Origin: Bog-756 sp963756515
GTDB taxonomy: Bacteria > Actinomycetota > Acidimicrobiia > Acidimicrobiales > RAAP-2
Length of the DNA stretch: 64,000 bases
NCBI GenBank assembly: GCA_963756515.1
Contig: CAVWNV010000007.1
Span: 372,001 to 436,000, forward strand
Direction of reading: 5' to 3'
Shown here: piece by piece, positions 26,138-34,825 of the stretch
How the letters are laid out: the number at the start of each line of letters is the position of its first letter
Position numbering within the stretch: position 1 is the stretch's first letter
The notes under the pieces: model-generated
The model's database searches: none
Told to the model about the DNA's origin: nothing
The model's input: only the letters and a program-made list of their open reading frames with translations
Made by a program: the position numbers and the translations under genes

Positions 26138-26893
26138 TCATTCCGGTCGGCGTGCATCGATGTTCAGTCGGACGTAGTCGACGGTGATGGGCTTGTCGAG
26201 GCGCTTGATCACTTCGGCGAGATAGGCACTGCGCATTCGCTCGGGAAGGCGCTGGACCTGGGCGCCGAACGTGACAGTGGCGATGTACTCGGAAGGGTCA
26301 TCCGGTACGACGGGCCAAGGCTCCAGCCAGGCATCTATTTCGGTGAAGCCTGCCTTCACGAGTCGCTCTGCCGTCTCCTCGGGCCCCGCGTAGTACCACG
26401 GCGGACTCCAGCTCTCGAAGTACGCCGCATACGGGCGCTCGGCTGCGAGCTCATCCCCGATCGATCGAAGCACGGCGATGTTCCCACGGCCTCCGCACTG
26501 GGCCACCAGGCGTCCGCCGGGCCTCAGTACCGATAAGAGCTGGGAGAAGAGTCGATCATGGTCGAGGACCCAGTGAAAGGTGGCGGTGGAGAAGACCGCG
26601 TCGACCTGCTCGTAGGAGGAGAGCTCCACGAGATCGCACTGCCTGATGTCGGCTCGTTGAACCAGATTCTCATGGGCGATCCGGATCATTTCGGGGTCGG
26701 CGTCGATGGCGACGACGCGACCTCGTGGCAACCGCTCCAATAGCAGCTGGGTGACTCGACCCGTGCCGCACCCGGCATCCATCACTGTTTCGTCCCCGAC
26801 CAGCGGCAGCCTGTCCAGCACGGCCGATGCCATCTTCGTCATCGGTCCACTGACTCGGTCGTAGCTCTCTGCATTCCAGCGCCTACCGGTCAT
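26138..26893 (-). CDS. SAM-dependent methyltransferase (Tam-like)
   Basis: A 251-residue class I methyltransferase. The SAM-binding motif I is VMDAGCGTGRVTQLLLERLP near 37-56, motif II is VVAIDADPEMI, and the motif IV region is VDAVFSTATFHWVLDHDRL, followed by LRPGGRLVAQCGG. The FHWV and GGRGN arrangement and the tryptophan-rich C-terminal half (FESWSPPWYYAGPEET) resemble trans-aconitate 2-methyltransferase. The substrate is not proven. The ATG at 26893 is chosen because the motif order starts right after it; the frame stays open upstream only because it runs antisense-in-frame across the chromate transporter. It is transcribed in the same direction as that transporter. Confidence 0.85.
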   Translation of the reverse strand: MTGRRWNAESYDRVSGPMTKMASAVLDRLPLVGDETVMDAGCGTGRVTQLLLERLPRGRVVAIDADPEMIRIAHENLVQRADIRQCDLVELSSYEQVDAVFSTATFHWVLDHDRLFSQLLSVLRPGGRLVAQCGGRGNIAVLRSIGDELAAERPYAAYFESWSPPWYYAGPEETAERLVKAGFTEIDAWLEPWPVVPDDPSEYIATVTFGAQVQRLPERMRSAYLAEVIKRLDKPITVDYVRLNIDARRPE

Positions 26894-26940
26894 GACCACC
26901 ACGCTACGGCCCGACCTCGCCCGTTGGTGGAGGACCTCAC

Positions 26941-28119
26941 TCAGGCGGGCGCGCCGGCGAGAACAGCAACCAGACCGATGATCCCCGCCCCGACCAGCGC
27001 AAGAACGAGCCCGCGACGCAGGGCGAGCAGCCACACGGCGGCGATGGCGAGGACCCCGAGTTGCCACAGGTGCGCCAGTTCCAGCCCGAGGGGGATCGCC
27101 GATCCGGCGATGGCACCAATGACCGCCGATCCCGCCCCGACAAAGAAGGCTTGAATCCGAGGATCGGTGCGGAGCCGGTCGAAGTGTCTTGCTCCCACCA
27201 TGATGAAGACGAACGAGGGAGCGAACGCAACGGCGGCGGCGAGCACCCCGCCCCACAGTCCGCTGGCGGCGTACCCGACGACGGCAACAGTCTGGACCAC
27301 CGGACCGGGGGTCACCTGGCCCAGGGCCACGGCGTTGAGGAACTGGGCACCCGTCATCCAGTGGTAGGTCACTACGGCGTCGTGCTGCATCAGAGGGATG
27401 ATGACGAAGCCCCCACCGTAGGAAAGTGCCCCGACCTTGAAGGCCACCCAACAAAGTGAGGCGATGCCACCGGTGAGAACGGGCAGCGCGGTCGAGGGGA
27501 ACAGGGAGGACACCCTCCGACGCGGTCGGCCGTCTCCGGTGGTACGAATGGCGATCTCGATGGCACCACAGGCGACGAGCACCACCACCAGGTAGGCGCC
27601 GACGGTGGCGGCGGAGACTCCTCCCGCTACCAAGTAGGCGATCCAGCGCACCTTGACGGCTCGTTCGGACCCGGCCCTCTTCCAGCTGGCGGGAAGGAGG
27701 CCGACGGCGGCACTGAGGGCCACGGCGGGCACGGCGGCACCAGCCCCGGCGGCCAGACCAAGAACCCACCGCGGCGGATGGGCGGACAGGAAGAGCGCCG
27801 ACAGGGCCAAGATAATGGTCAGACCGGGAAGGATGAAGCAGATACCGCCGATGATCGCTCCGAGGCGGCCCCGGAGACGCCACGCGCAGTAGATCGCCAA
27901 TTGGGTGGAGGCCGGTCCGGGCAGGAGATTGGTGGCGGCGATGCCGTCTTCGAATTCGTGGGCGGTGAGCCATCCCCGCTCCTCCACGCACAACGTGCGG
28001 AACAGCGCGATGTGGGCCGGGGGGCCGCCGAACCCGATGACCCCAATACGTCCCCACTCGCGGATGACCGTCCTCAGCGGAACGGCCGGGTGGAGGGAGT
28101 CGGACATGACCTCGGCCAT
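26941..28119 (-). CDS. chrA: Chromate transporter family protein
   Basis: Integral membrane protein of about 392 residues with two homologous CHR halves of roughly six spans each. The N-terminal half has the hallmark GVIGFGGPPAHIALF near 23-37 and LLPGPASTQLAIYCAWR. The C-terminal half repeats the pattern as KVGALSYGGGFVIIPLMQHD and VTPGPVVQTVAVVGY. ChrA proteins export chromate or sulfate-like anions by proton antiport. The start is MAEVMSDS at 28119 (or 28107); residues encoded further upstream are not protein-like. It ends 47 bp before the methyltransferase gene on the same strand. Confidence 0.88.
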   Translation of the reverse strand: MAEVMSDSLHPAVPLRTVIREWGRIGVIGFGGPPAHIALFRTLCVEERGWLTAHEFEDGIAATNLLPGPASTQLAIYCAWRLRGRLGAIIGGICFILPGLTIILALSALFLSAHPPRWVLGLAAGAGAAVPAVALSAAVGLLPASWKRAGSERAVKVRWIAYLVAGGVSAATVGAYLVVVLVACGAIEIAIRTTGDGRPRRRVSSLFPSTALPVLTGGIASLCWVAFKVGALSYGGGFVIIPLMQHDAVVTYHWMTGAQFLNAVALGQVTPGPVVQTVAVVGYAASGLWGGVLAAAVAFAPSFVFIMVGARHFDRLRTDPRIQAFFVGAGSAVIGAIAGSAIPLGLELAHLWQLGVLAIAAVWLLALRRGLVLALVGAGIIGLVAVLAGAPA

Positions 28120-28258
28120 CGTATGGTCCGTGCCGGGTCCGTCACGGAGTGGTGTATCACCGAGCCGGCCGTGACGTCCTGAACAGCGGTGCGGACGCGT
28201 CGGGGGCCGTGATCCACGGCGCCAATCGGCCGACCGACCGGGGCCAAGGTATATAAAA

Positions 28259-28288
28259 TTGACCTGGTTAGTCATGTATTGCTACGAT
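28259..28288 (+). promoter_or_regulatory. Candidate promoter in the 28.1-28.6 kb gap
   Basis: TTGACC (28259-28264) and TACGAT (28283-28288) are 18 bp apart and preceded by an A/T-rich stretch. It points rightward towards the membrane-protein gene at 28631, leaving a leader of about 335 bases. The gene-free stretch 28120-28630 contains this and the large hairpin at 28385-28436. Confidence 0.4.
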
Positions 28289-28384
28289 GCCACCGAGGCC
28301 AGCAGCCATTCCCTCCGGTCCCAACCCCCCCCGGACCGGAGGGTGGCTGCGGCTCATCGAAGGGCAGCTCCGACGCCCTGTCGA

Positions 28385-28436
28385 CGATGGCTGGTACTGC
28401 CGGTCGTGTCCACGGTGGCCGGCAGTACGGCCATCG
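28385..28436. repeat. Long imperfect inverted repeat (hairpin)
   Basis: Arms 28385-28403 (CGATGGCTGGTACTGCCGG) and 28419-28436 (CCGGCAGTACGGCCATCG) pair over about 18 positions with one G-U and one bulged G, around a 15-base loop. There is no T-run after it, so it is not a standard terminator. Confidence 0.7.
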
Positions 28437-28630
28437 GCTTGCCGGGCGGTGCGGCCCGGCATCTCCGGGCCGCGGGCTTCGTTCGGCGCCGGTCTCGGTG
28501 AGATCACGGCATCCGGACGGGACGATGGCGACAGCTGTTCGCACCTGTTCGAGGTCGATGCGGCCGGCGCCGAGGCTCCGTCGGAACGGGCCGGCGGCGC
28601 ATCCGGGGTGGCGGTAGTCCGATCGGTAGT

Positions 28631-29233
28631 GTGGCGCCAGTGGTCGCCGACAATTACAGGGATCTGTTCGTGGTCATCGGGACCTGTGCGGCCACCCTCA
28701 TCGGGCTTCTGTTCGTGGCCATATCCATCACCCAGGAAGGGACCAGGGCCCGGCCGCAGGCAATCCGCGAGTTTCGTGCCGCCGCCGCCCTCCTGGCCTT
28801 CACCAATGCGTTCACGGTCTCGCTCTTCGGGTTGGTCCCCGGCACCAACATCGGCTATCCCGCCGCGGTGGTCGGAGCCGTAGGGATCCTGTTCACGGCG
28901 GGAGGGGTGCGTACGATCTTCTCGCTCGACCTTCCCGGACGACAGCGTCGATCTCAGATCTCGCTCCTGGTCGTTCTGCTCGTCGTCTTCGGACTGCAAC
29001 TCGACCGCGGAGTCCAACTCCTGGTCGATCGACGCAGTGCTGGCGCCGTGGCATCCCTGGGCGACATCCTGATCGTGTCGCTCCTGGTCGGGATCGGCCG
29101 ATCGTGGGAGTTCGTCGGCCAGTGGGACACCGGGGTCATCGCCTCCATCGGCCGGCTCATCCGTCATCCCGATCAGGTGCAGGACGACGACAGCGGCGAC
29201 CTGAAGCCTCCGTCCGGAGCTGACCACCCGTGA
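28631..29233 (+). CDS. Hypothetical multi-span membrane protein
   Basis: A 200-residue product with about five hydrophobic segments: LFVVIGTCAATLIGLLFVAI, FTNAFTVSLFGLVPG, AAVVGAVGILFTAGGV, ISLLVVLLVVFGLQL and LGDILIVSLLVGIG. A charged cytoplasmic-like tail follows (HPDQVQDDDSGDLKPP). I do not recognise the family. The start is a GTG at 28631. It converges with acsA. Confidence 0.7.
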   Translation: MAPVVADNYRDLFVVIGTCAATLIGLLFVAISITQEGTRARPQAIREFRAAAALLAFTNAFTVSLFGLVPGTNIGYPAAVVGAVGILFTAGGVRTIFSLDLPGRQRRSQISLLVVLLVVFGLQLDRGVQLLVDRRSAGAVASLGDILIVSLLVGIGRSWEFVGQWDTGVIASIGRLIRHPDQVQDDDSGDLKPPSGADHP

Positions 29234-29304
29234 CATCCCTTCGAGAAGGCTGGTCCTGACAAGGACCAGGGAGATCCTTCGGGGGACGAGCGCACCGGAA
29301 CCGG

Positions 29305-31284
29305 CTACGCCTCCTCTTCGGCCCCCGCCGTGTCCATCCGGTCCGAGATGGCGTTGACCACCGTGGGGTCCAACAGTGTGGTCACGTCACCGAGGGAGCG
29401 GTGCTCGGCGACGTCCCGCAGGAGCCGGCGCATGATCTTGCCGCTCCGCGTCTTCGGGAGCTCCGGCGTCAGGATGATCTGCCGGGGTTTGGCGATCGGG
29501 CCGATGGCGACAGAGACCGTCTCCCGCAGTTCGGACACCACGTCGGCCGACTCCTGGTCTGTCTTGACCACCTCGCCCTTGAGCGTCACGAAGGCCACGA
29601 TGGCCTGGCCCGTGGTGTCGTCGCTGGCCCCGACCACCGCGGCCTCGGCCACGGCCGGGTTGCCGACCAGGGCGTGTTCGACCTCGGTGGTGGAGATGCG
29701 ATGGCCCGAGATGTTCATCACGTCGTCCACCCGGCCGAGCAGCCACAGGTCGCCGTCCTCGTCCTTCTTGGCGCCGTCCCCGGCGAAGTAGACACCGGGG
29801 AAGCGGGACCAGTAGGTCTCCCGGTAACGCTCCGGGTCCCCCCAGATTCCCCGCAGCATGCCGGGCCAAGGTCGGGTGATGACCAGATAGCCCCCCTCGC
29901 TGGCCCCGACGGCCCGGCCCTCGTTGTCGACCACCTCCACGGCGATGCCGGGGAACGGGGTCATGGCCGCACCGGGCTTGGTGGTGGTGATGCCGGGCAG
30001 GGGACTGATGAGTATCCCCCCGGTCTCGGTCTGCCACCACGTGTCCACGATCGGGCATCGCTCCCGTCCGATGTGGTTCCGATACCACATCCACGCCTCC
30101 GGGTTGATGGGCTCGCCCACCGAGCCCAGCAGGCGGAGGCTCGAGAGGTCATGGGCCCTGGGCACCTCCTCGCCCCACTTCATGAAGGTCCGGATGGTGG
30201 TGGGGGCGGTGTAGAGGATGCTGACCTTGTACTTCTCGACGATCTCCCACCACCGACCCCGGTTCGGTGTGTCCGGTGTGCCTTCGTACATCACGGATGT
30301 CACGCCGTTGGCCAGGGGGCCGTACACGATGTAGCTGTGTCCGGTCACCCAGCCGATATCGGCTGCGGTCCAGCACACGTCGGTCTCCGGCTTGACATCG
30401 AAGATCAACCGGTGAGTGGCCGACACATGGGTCAGATAGCCGCCCGAGGTGTGCAGGATGCCCTTGGGCTTGGCCGTGGTGCCGCTGGTGTACATGATGT
30501 AGAGCGGTTGCTCGGCATCGAAGAACTCTGGTGTGTGCCCGTCCGACTGGGGTGCGACGGTCTCGTGCCACCAGTGGTCGCGTCCCTCCTGCCAGTCGAC
30601 GGGCTGGCCGGTGCGCCGGACCACCACCACGGAGTGGACGTCGGGGCAGTCGGTCAGCGCCTCGTCCACCGCCGGCTTGAGGGCACTGGCTGCGCCGCGC
30701 CGGTAGCCGCCGTCGGCAGTGATGACCGTCCGGGCGTCGCAGTCGAGAATCCGATCTCGAAGGGCATCGGCTGAAAAGCCCCCGAAGACCACGGTGTGAG
30801 GCGCCCCCAGCCGGGCGCAGGCCAGCATGGCCACCACAGCCTCGGGGATCATGGGCAGATAGATGGCCACCTTGTCCCCGGCCGCCACTCCCAACTCGCT
30901 GAGGGCATTGGCCGCCCGGCACACCTCGGCTCGGAGGTCGGAGTAGGTGATGGTGCGGGTGTCACCCGGCTCCCCTTCCCAGTGGAAGGCCACCCGGTCG
31001 CCCAGGCCTGCTTCGACGTGTCGGTCCACACAGTTCACCGACACATTGAGCCGACCCCCGACGAACCATTTGGCGAAGGGCGGATCCCACTCGAGCGGTC
31101 GGCTCCACGGAGTCTCCCAACTCAACCGTTCGGCCTGGTGCTCCCAGAAGGCGATGGGGTCGGCGGCGGCCTCCTCGTAGATGCCCGGCTGGGCGTTGGC
31201 CTCCGTGGCCAGGGCCGGTGGCGGCGCGAAGTGGCGCTGCTCGTGATGGAGGGCGGAAAGGGCCTCCTCGGCATCCTCGCTCAT
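29305..31284 (-). CDS. acsA: Acetyl-coenzyme A synthetase
   Basis: AMP-forming ligase that activates acetate to acetyl-CoA. It has 659 residues, the usual length. The N-terminal ACAS domain is followed by the AMP-binding loop YTSGTTAKPKGILHTSGGYL near 265, the GWVTGHSYIVYGPL block and DTWWQTETGG. The C-terminal LLGRVDDVMNISGHRI leads to the acetyl-regulated lysine motif PKTRSGKIMRR, which is the target of Pat/CobB-type regulation in other bacteria. The gene-free stretch 31285-31618 upstream shows no firm feature apart from a doubtful 42-codon frame on the + strand (31379-31507). Confidence 0.96.
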   Translation of the reverse strand: MSEDAEEALSALHHEQRHFAPPPALATEANAQPGIYEEAAADPIAFWEHQAERLSWETPWSRPLEWDPPFAKWFVGGRLNVSVNCVDRHVEAGLGDRVAFHWEGEPGDTRTITYSDLRAEVCRAANALSELGVAAGDKVAIYLPMIPEAVVAMLACARLGAPHTVVFGGFSADALRDRILDCDARTVITADGGYRRGAASALKPAVDEALTDCPDVHSVVVVRRTGQPVDWQEGRDHWWHETVAPQSDGHTPEFFDAEQPLYIMYTSGTTAKPKGILHTSGGYLTHVSATHRLIFDVKPETDVCWTAADIGWVTGHSYIVYGPLANGVTSVMYEGTPDTPNRGRWWEIVEKYKVSILYTAPTTIRTFMKWGEEVPRAHDLSSLRLLGSVGEPINPEAWMWYRNHIGRERCPIVDTWWQTETGGILISPLPGITTTKPGAAMTPFPGIAVEVVDNEGRAVGASEGGYLVITRPWPGMLRGIWGDPERYRETYWSRFPGVYFAGDGAKKDEDGDLWLLGRVDDVMNISGHRISTTEVEHALVGNPAVAEAAVVGASDDTTGQAIVAFVTLKGEVVKTDQESADVVSELRETVSVAIGPIAKPRQIILTPELPKTRSGKIMRRLLRDVAEHRSLGDVTTLLDPTVVNAISDRMDTAGAEEEA

Positions 31285-31618
31285 CGTGCAGCTCCCTCCC
31301 TGGCGACGCTCGTGGGCAGCCCGAGGCTGAAGGCTTGAACGTCAACGCTTGCCTACGAACAGGAACGGTCGACCGGCCATGCCGTTGACCACTCCGGTCG
31401 CTGAGGTATACCACGCCACCGCCGCAGTGACCACGCCGGCGGTCCCTCCCGCCTTGACCATGGAGGAGTTCGACGAGCAGTGCCTAATGACCAGGAGGAT
31501 TTGGTGACCTCCAGGGTCAGAAATGCGCCCAACACCGCCTCGATGACGAACAGGCTTCGCGTCCGGTGCCCGATGTCGTCACCCCATCTGTCCTGTTCGA
31601 CATGTCATCCGGGCCCGG

Positions 31619-32773
31619 TCAGGTCCCCGCGCCACCCCTTCGTCGGGAGGATGGGGCCACCACCACGTCGGGACGGTGCTCGGCCAACAACGGGGAGCGC
31701 TGGGGCGGTCGTCGCGGCGCCACCGGCCCCGAGCGCAGGTGCCGACGGTTCCCCGTCCAGGGCGCGGGCGGGGCGGTCAGACGGTCAGCCAGGCGGTAGG
31801 CCACCGTCTCGTAGTTGACCCGCCAACCGCGGAAGTCCGGCCAGGCCTCTTCGGCCGACCGCTCCATGGGGAACCCCACCTGCTCCAACATGGCCACGGC
31901 CTCGGCGAACTCCTCGAAGGTGAGGTCGATGGGCCCCTCGGGGTTGGGGTCGGGATCGATCTCCCAGCCGAGGACCTTGCCCATCCGGTTGAGGGCGGTG
32001 AACCCCATGCGCAGACACAGGCGTGACTGGGACGAGGCGGTGTTCGGTGCGGTGGCCAGATGCATGGCCGCCCCGTCCAGGACGGCGATGAGGCCCACCA
32101 GCCACGAGAACCACGGGTCGGGGGAGCGGAACAGCAACATGACCGGATAGGTGGTGTGGCTCTCGGCCAGGTCGGCCGACCACTCCTCCCACGACGAGTA
32201 GAAGTCGGGCAGGGTGTCGATGATCCCGACCAGCTGGTGACGGGCCAGCAGTTCGGGCCCCCACGCCGGGACACCGGCCCGACTCTCCAGCATGGCCACC
32301 AGGGACTCGCGACGGTTGAAGGCACCGTACAGCGCAGGCAGGTAGGCGATCTGCAGGGCCACGATGACCACCCAGGTGGCGCCGGCGGCGATGTCGACGG
32401 CCTGGTTGGCCCGACCGCTCAGGTCGATGGTCCCCACGGTGAACACCGCCCCGGCCGCCTGGGCCAGTGAGGAGGCCAACGAGTGGGTGGTGCCTTCGAG
32501 CATGAGTCCGTACCCGACGATGAACCATGCGGCCCAGAACATCAGCTGGGCGATGAGGGCCACGGGCGCGGTCGGCGCGAGCAGGGCGTCCTTCCCCTCG
32601 TAGGTGCGGGCCACGCGGGAGATGCCGAGGAAGATGATCTGGACCGCCCGGTTCACCGAGGAGGACAGGCGTTCGAACCCGCGGGGCTCGCGGGGGAGCA
32701 CGATCGTGAACAGCACGCTCGCCGACGTGACGAGGACGATCACGAGCCCGACGGCGAAGAGGAGGTCGTTCAC
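31619..32773 (-). CDS. Membrane protein with channel-like segment
   Basis: A 384-residue protein. The N-terminal half has four hydrophobic segments: LLFAVGLVIVLVTSASVLFT, APVALIAQLMFWAAWFIVGYG, a short pore-like ALAQAAGAVFTVGTIDL-type stretch, and TWVVIVALQIAYLPALYG. The TVGT sequence resembles a K+ channel selectivity filter (TVGYG) and lies between two spans, as in two-span channels, but the GYG is not complete. The C-terminal ~230 residues are soluble and contain an acidic region (FEEFAEAVAMLEQVGFPMERS) and a basic, low-complexity tail. Ion-channel function is a suggestion only. The start is a GTG at 32773. Confidence 0.7.
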   Translation of the reverse strand: MNDLLFAVGLVIVLVTSASVLFTIVLPREPRGFERLSSSVNRAVQIIFLGISRVARTYEGKDALLAPTAPVALIAQLMFWAAWFIVGYGLMLEGTTHSLASSLAQAAGAVFTVGTIDLSGRANQAVDIAAGATWVVIVALQIAYLPALYGAFNRRESLVAMLESRAGVPAWGPELLARHQLVGIIDTLPDFYSSWEEWSADLAESHTTYPVMLLFRSPDPWFSWLVGLIAVLDGAAMHLATAPNTASSQSRLCLRMGFTALNRMGKVLGWEIDPDPNPEGPIDLTFEEFAEAVAMLEQVGFPMERSAEEAWPDFRGWRVNYETVAYRLADRLTAPPAPWTGNRRHLRSGPVAPRRPPQRSPLLAEHRPDVVVAPSSRRRGGAGT

Positions 32774-33029
32774 GGTGCCGTCCGGATCCGGACATACACC
32801 GTGACATCGGGAAGCGCACCCCCGCCGTCCCCACCCGCCGGCTCGGGCTCGACGATGTCCGACATCTGCGCCATGGTACGACCATGGCGTGCCCCTCGCC
32901 TGATGGGGGATCGGCCCCGGCCGCGGACCGACAGCGCCGGCTCCGTACGAAGCCGGTCATCCCCGGCCGGTTGGTCCGGTCGCCCCAGTCGGGTCAGGCT
33001 GGTGCATCCGCCCCACGAATCGAGGTGCC

Positions 33030-33323
33030 GTGCCCGACGTGATCGATCTACCCGAGCAGGGTCGTTTCGAGCTGGATGCCGATGGCCAGGTGGCCGATCT
33101 CGCCTACCGGGTCGTGGGGGACCGCCTGATCCTGATCCACACCAAGGTGCCCGCGGCGCTCGGCGGGAGGGGCATCGGCGGGCGCCTGGTGCAGGCGGCG
33201 GTCGAGCGGGCCGCCGCCGACGGCCTGACCATCGTGCCGCGCTGCCCGTTCGCCCGACGTTGGCTGGAGCGTCACCCCGACCAGGCGGGCACCGTTCCCG
33301 TCGACTGGGAGCCCGGTCGGTAG
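33030..33323 (+). CDS. Small GNAT-type acetyltransferase (NATD1-like)
   Basis: A 97-residue single-domain protein of the short GNAT family (Acetyltransf_CG type). It has a beta-rich N-terminal half, then HTKVPAALGGRGIGGRLVQAAVERA, where GGRGIGG is the acetyl-CoA pyrophosphate-binding loop, and IVPRCPFARRWLERHPD near the end, highly typical of this family. The start is a GTG at 33030. The substrate is unknown. It stands alone between the membrane protein and the thiolase gene. Confidence 0.85.
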   Translation: MPDVIDLPEQGRFELDADGQVADLAYRVVGDRLILIHTKVPAALGGRGIGGRLVQAAVERAAADGLTIVPRCPFARRWLERHPDQAGTVPVDWEPGR

Positions 33324-33433
33324 CCGAACCGGCAGCCTTGGTTCGAGTGGCACCGTCAGCCCGGTCGGAGCCCGTTGGCATCAGCGGGAACGGGCCGTGG
33401 GGCCGGCCGGCACCCCCCGCCGGCGGGGCCCAG

Positions 33434-33447
33434 TAGAACCGGTTCTA
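33434..33447. promoter_or_regulatory. KstR-type operator upstream of thiolase
   Basis: TAGAACCGGTTCTA is a perfect 14-bp palindrome that fits the mycobacterial KstR consensus TNNAACNNGTTNNA. A -10-like TATACT (33446-33451) overlaps its right edge, so a bound repressor would block polymerase. A near copy lies at 40526-40539. Confidence 0.6.
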
Positions 33448-33549
33448 TACTTGGGACGCCGCCATCCGGGTGCTGTGCCGATCCGATGGCCGTCCAGCCG
33501 TACCCAGCGTGTTCGCAGCACGAGACCGAGTCCTCAAGGGGGATCCGCC

Positions 33550-34710
33550 ATGGCCCAACCAGTGATCGTCGAAGCAGTACGCACCCCGATCGGGAAGCGC
33601 AACGGATGGATGTCCGGATTCCACGCCGCCGAACTGCTGGGCAACGCCCAGGTCGAGCTGGTCAAGAGGGCCGGAGTCGACCCCGGTGACGTGCAGCAGG
33701 TCGTGGGCGGTTGCGTCACCCAGGCCGGCGAACAGGCCTCCAACGTGACCCGCACGGCCTGGCTGAGCCAGGGTCTCCCCTACGAGGTGGCCGCCACGAC
33801 GGTCGACTGTCAGTGCGGCTCGGCCCAGCAGGCCAATCACTTCGTGGCCAATCTCATCAGCGCCGATGCCATCGACACCGGCATCGCCTGCGGCGTCGAG
33901 TCCATGAGCCGAGTGGGCCTCGGGGCCAACGCCTTCAACGGACCGGGCCGGTCGAGGCCGGAGGAGTTCCCCTGGGACATGCCCGACCAGTTCGGGGCGG
34001 CCGAGCGGATCGCGCAGAAGTACGGGATCACCCGTGACGACGTGGACTGGCTGGGCTTCGAGTCCCAGCGGAAGGCGGCCGTGGCGGTGGCCGAGGGCCG
34101 CTTCGAACGGGAGATCGTGCCGCTCGAGGCGCCGGTGGTGGGCGCCGACGGTCCGACCGGCGAGCGGGTGCTCATCTCCAAGGACCAGGGCCCTCGTGAT
34201 ACCACCCGGGAGGGCCTGGCCGGCCTCAAGCCGGTCCTGCCCGACGGGATGCACACGGCCGGGAACAGCTCGCAGATCTCCGACGGTGCTGCCGCCGTGC
34301 TGTGGATGTCGCAGGTCAGGGCGGAGGAGGTCGGTCTGCGACCCCGGGCCCGGATCGTGGCACAGACCCTCGTCGGCTCGGATCCCTACTATCACCTCGA
34401 CGGACCCATCGCCGCCACCGCCGACGTGCTCCGCAAAGCCGGGATGACCATGGCCGACATCGACATCTTCGAGGTCAACGAGGCCTTTGCCTCCGTGGTC
34501 ATGTCGTGGGGCAAGGTCCACGAGGTCGACTGGGACAAGGTCAACGTCAATGGGGGCGCCATCGCCCTCGGGCACCCGGTCGGCTCGACCGGTGCCCGTC
34601 TGATCACGACGGCCCTCCACGAGCTGGAGCGGAGGGACAAGAACCTGGCCCTGATTAGCATGTGCTGTGGTGGCGCCCTGGCCACCGGGACCATCATCGA
34701 GCGGATCTGA
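33550..34710 (+). CDS. Thiolase (acetyl-CoA acetyltransferase family)
   Basis: Thiolytic or condensing enzyme for 3-ketoacyl-CoA, 386 residues. The nucleophilic Cys is probably Cys89 in TVDCQCGSAQQA. The family blocks NEAFASVVMSWG and NVNGGAIALGHPVGSTGARL (catalytic His) are present near the C-terminus, and the second catalytic Cys lies in SMCCGGALATG. The ATG at 33550 follows AAGGGGGA at the right distance; the open frame upstream carries no thiolase sequence. A KstR-like palindrome 103 bp upstream suggests control with steroid or lipid catabolism. It is paralogous to the thiolase at 48558. Confidence 0.93.
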   Translation: MAQPVIVEAVRTPIGKRNGWMSGFHAAELLGNAQVELVKRAGVDPGDVQQVVGGCVTQAGEQASNVTRTAWLSQGLPYEVAATTVDCQCGSAQQANHFVANLISADAIDTGIACGVESMSRVGLGANAFNGPGRSRPEEFPWDMPDQFGAAERIAQKYGITRDDVDWLGFESQRKAAVAVAEGRFEREIVPLEAPVVGADGPTGERVLISKDQGPRDTTREGLAGLKPVLPDGMHTAGNSSQISDGAAAVLWMSQVRAEEVGLRPRARIVAQTLVGSDPYYHLDGPIAATADVLRKAGMTMADIDIFEVNEAFASVVMSWGKVHEVDWDKVNVNGGAIALGHPVGSTGARLITTALHELERRDKNLALISMCCGGALATGTIIERI

Positions 34711-34825
34711 CCGACCCGACCGCAGCGACGGCTCGGGCCCACCGGTCCGGCCGGGGCCACGGTGGGGTGGCGACCGACGGGAAAACGGGGGTGCGACGGG
34801 CGCCCGCTTGGGGTAAGAGTGGGGT

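Noticed and set aside
26894..28057. A long upstream extension of the methyltransferase frame
   Set aside because: It lies in a second frame of the same strand as the chromate transporter and carries no domain; the methyltransferase starts at 26893.
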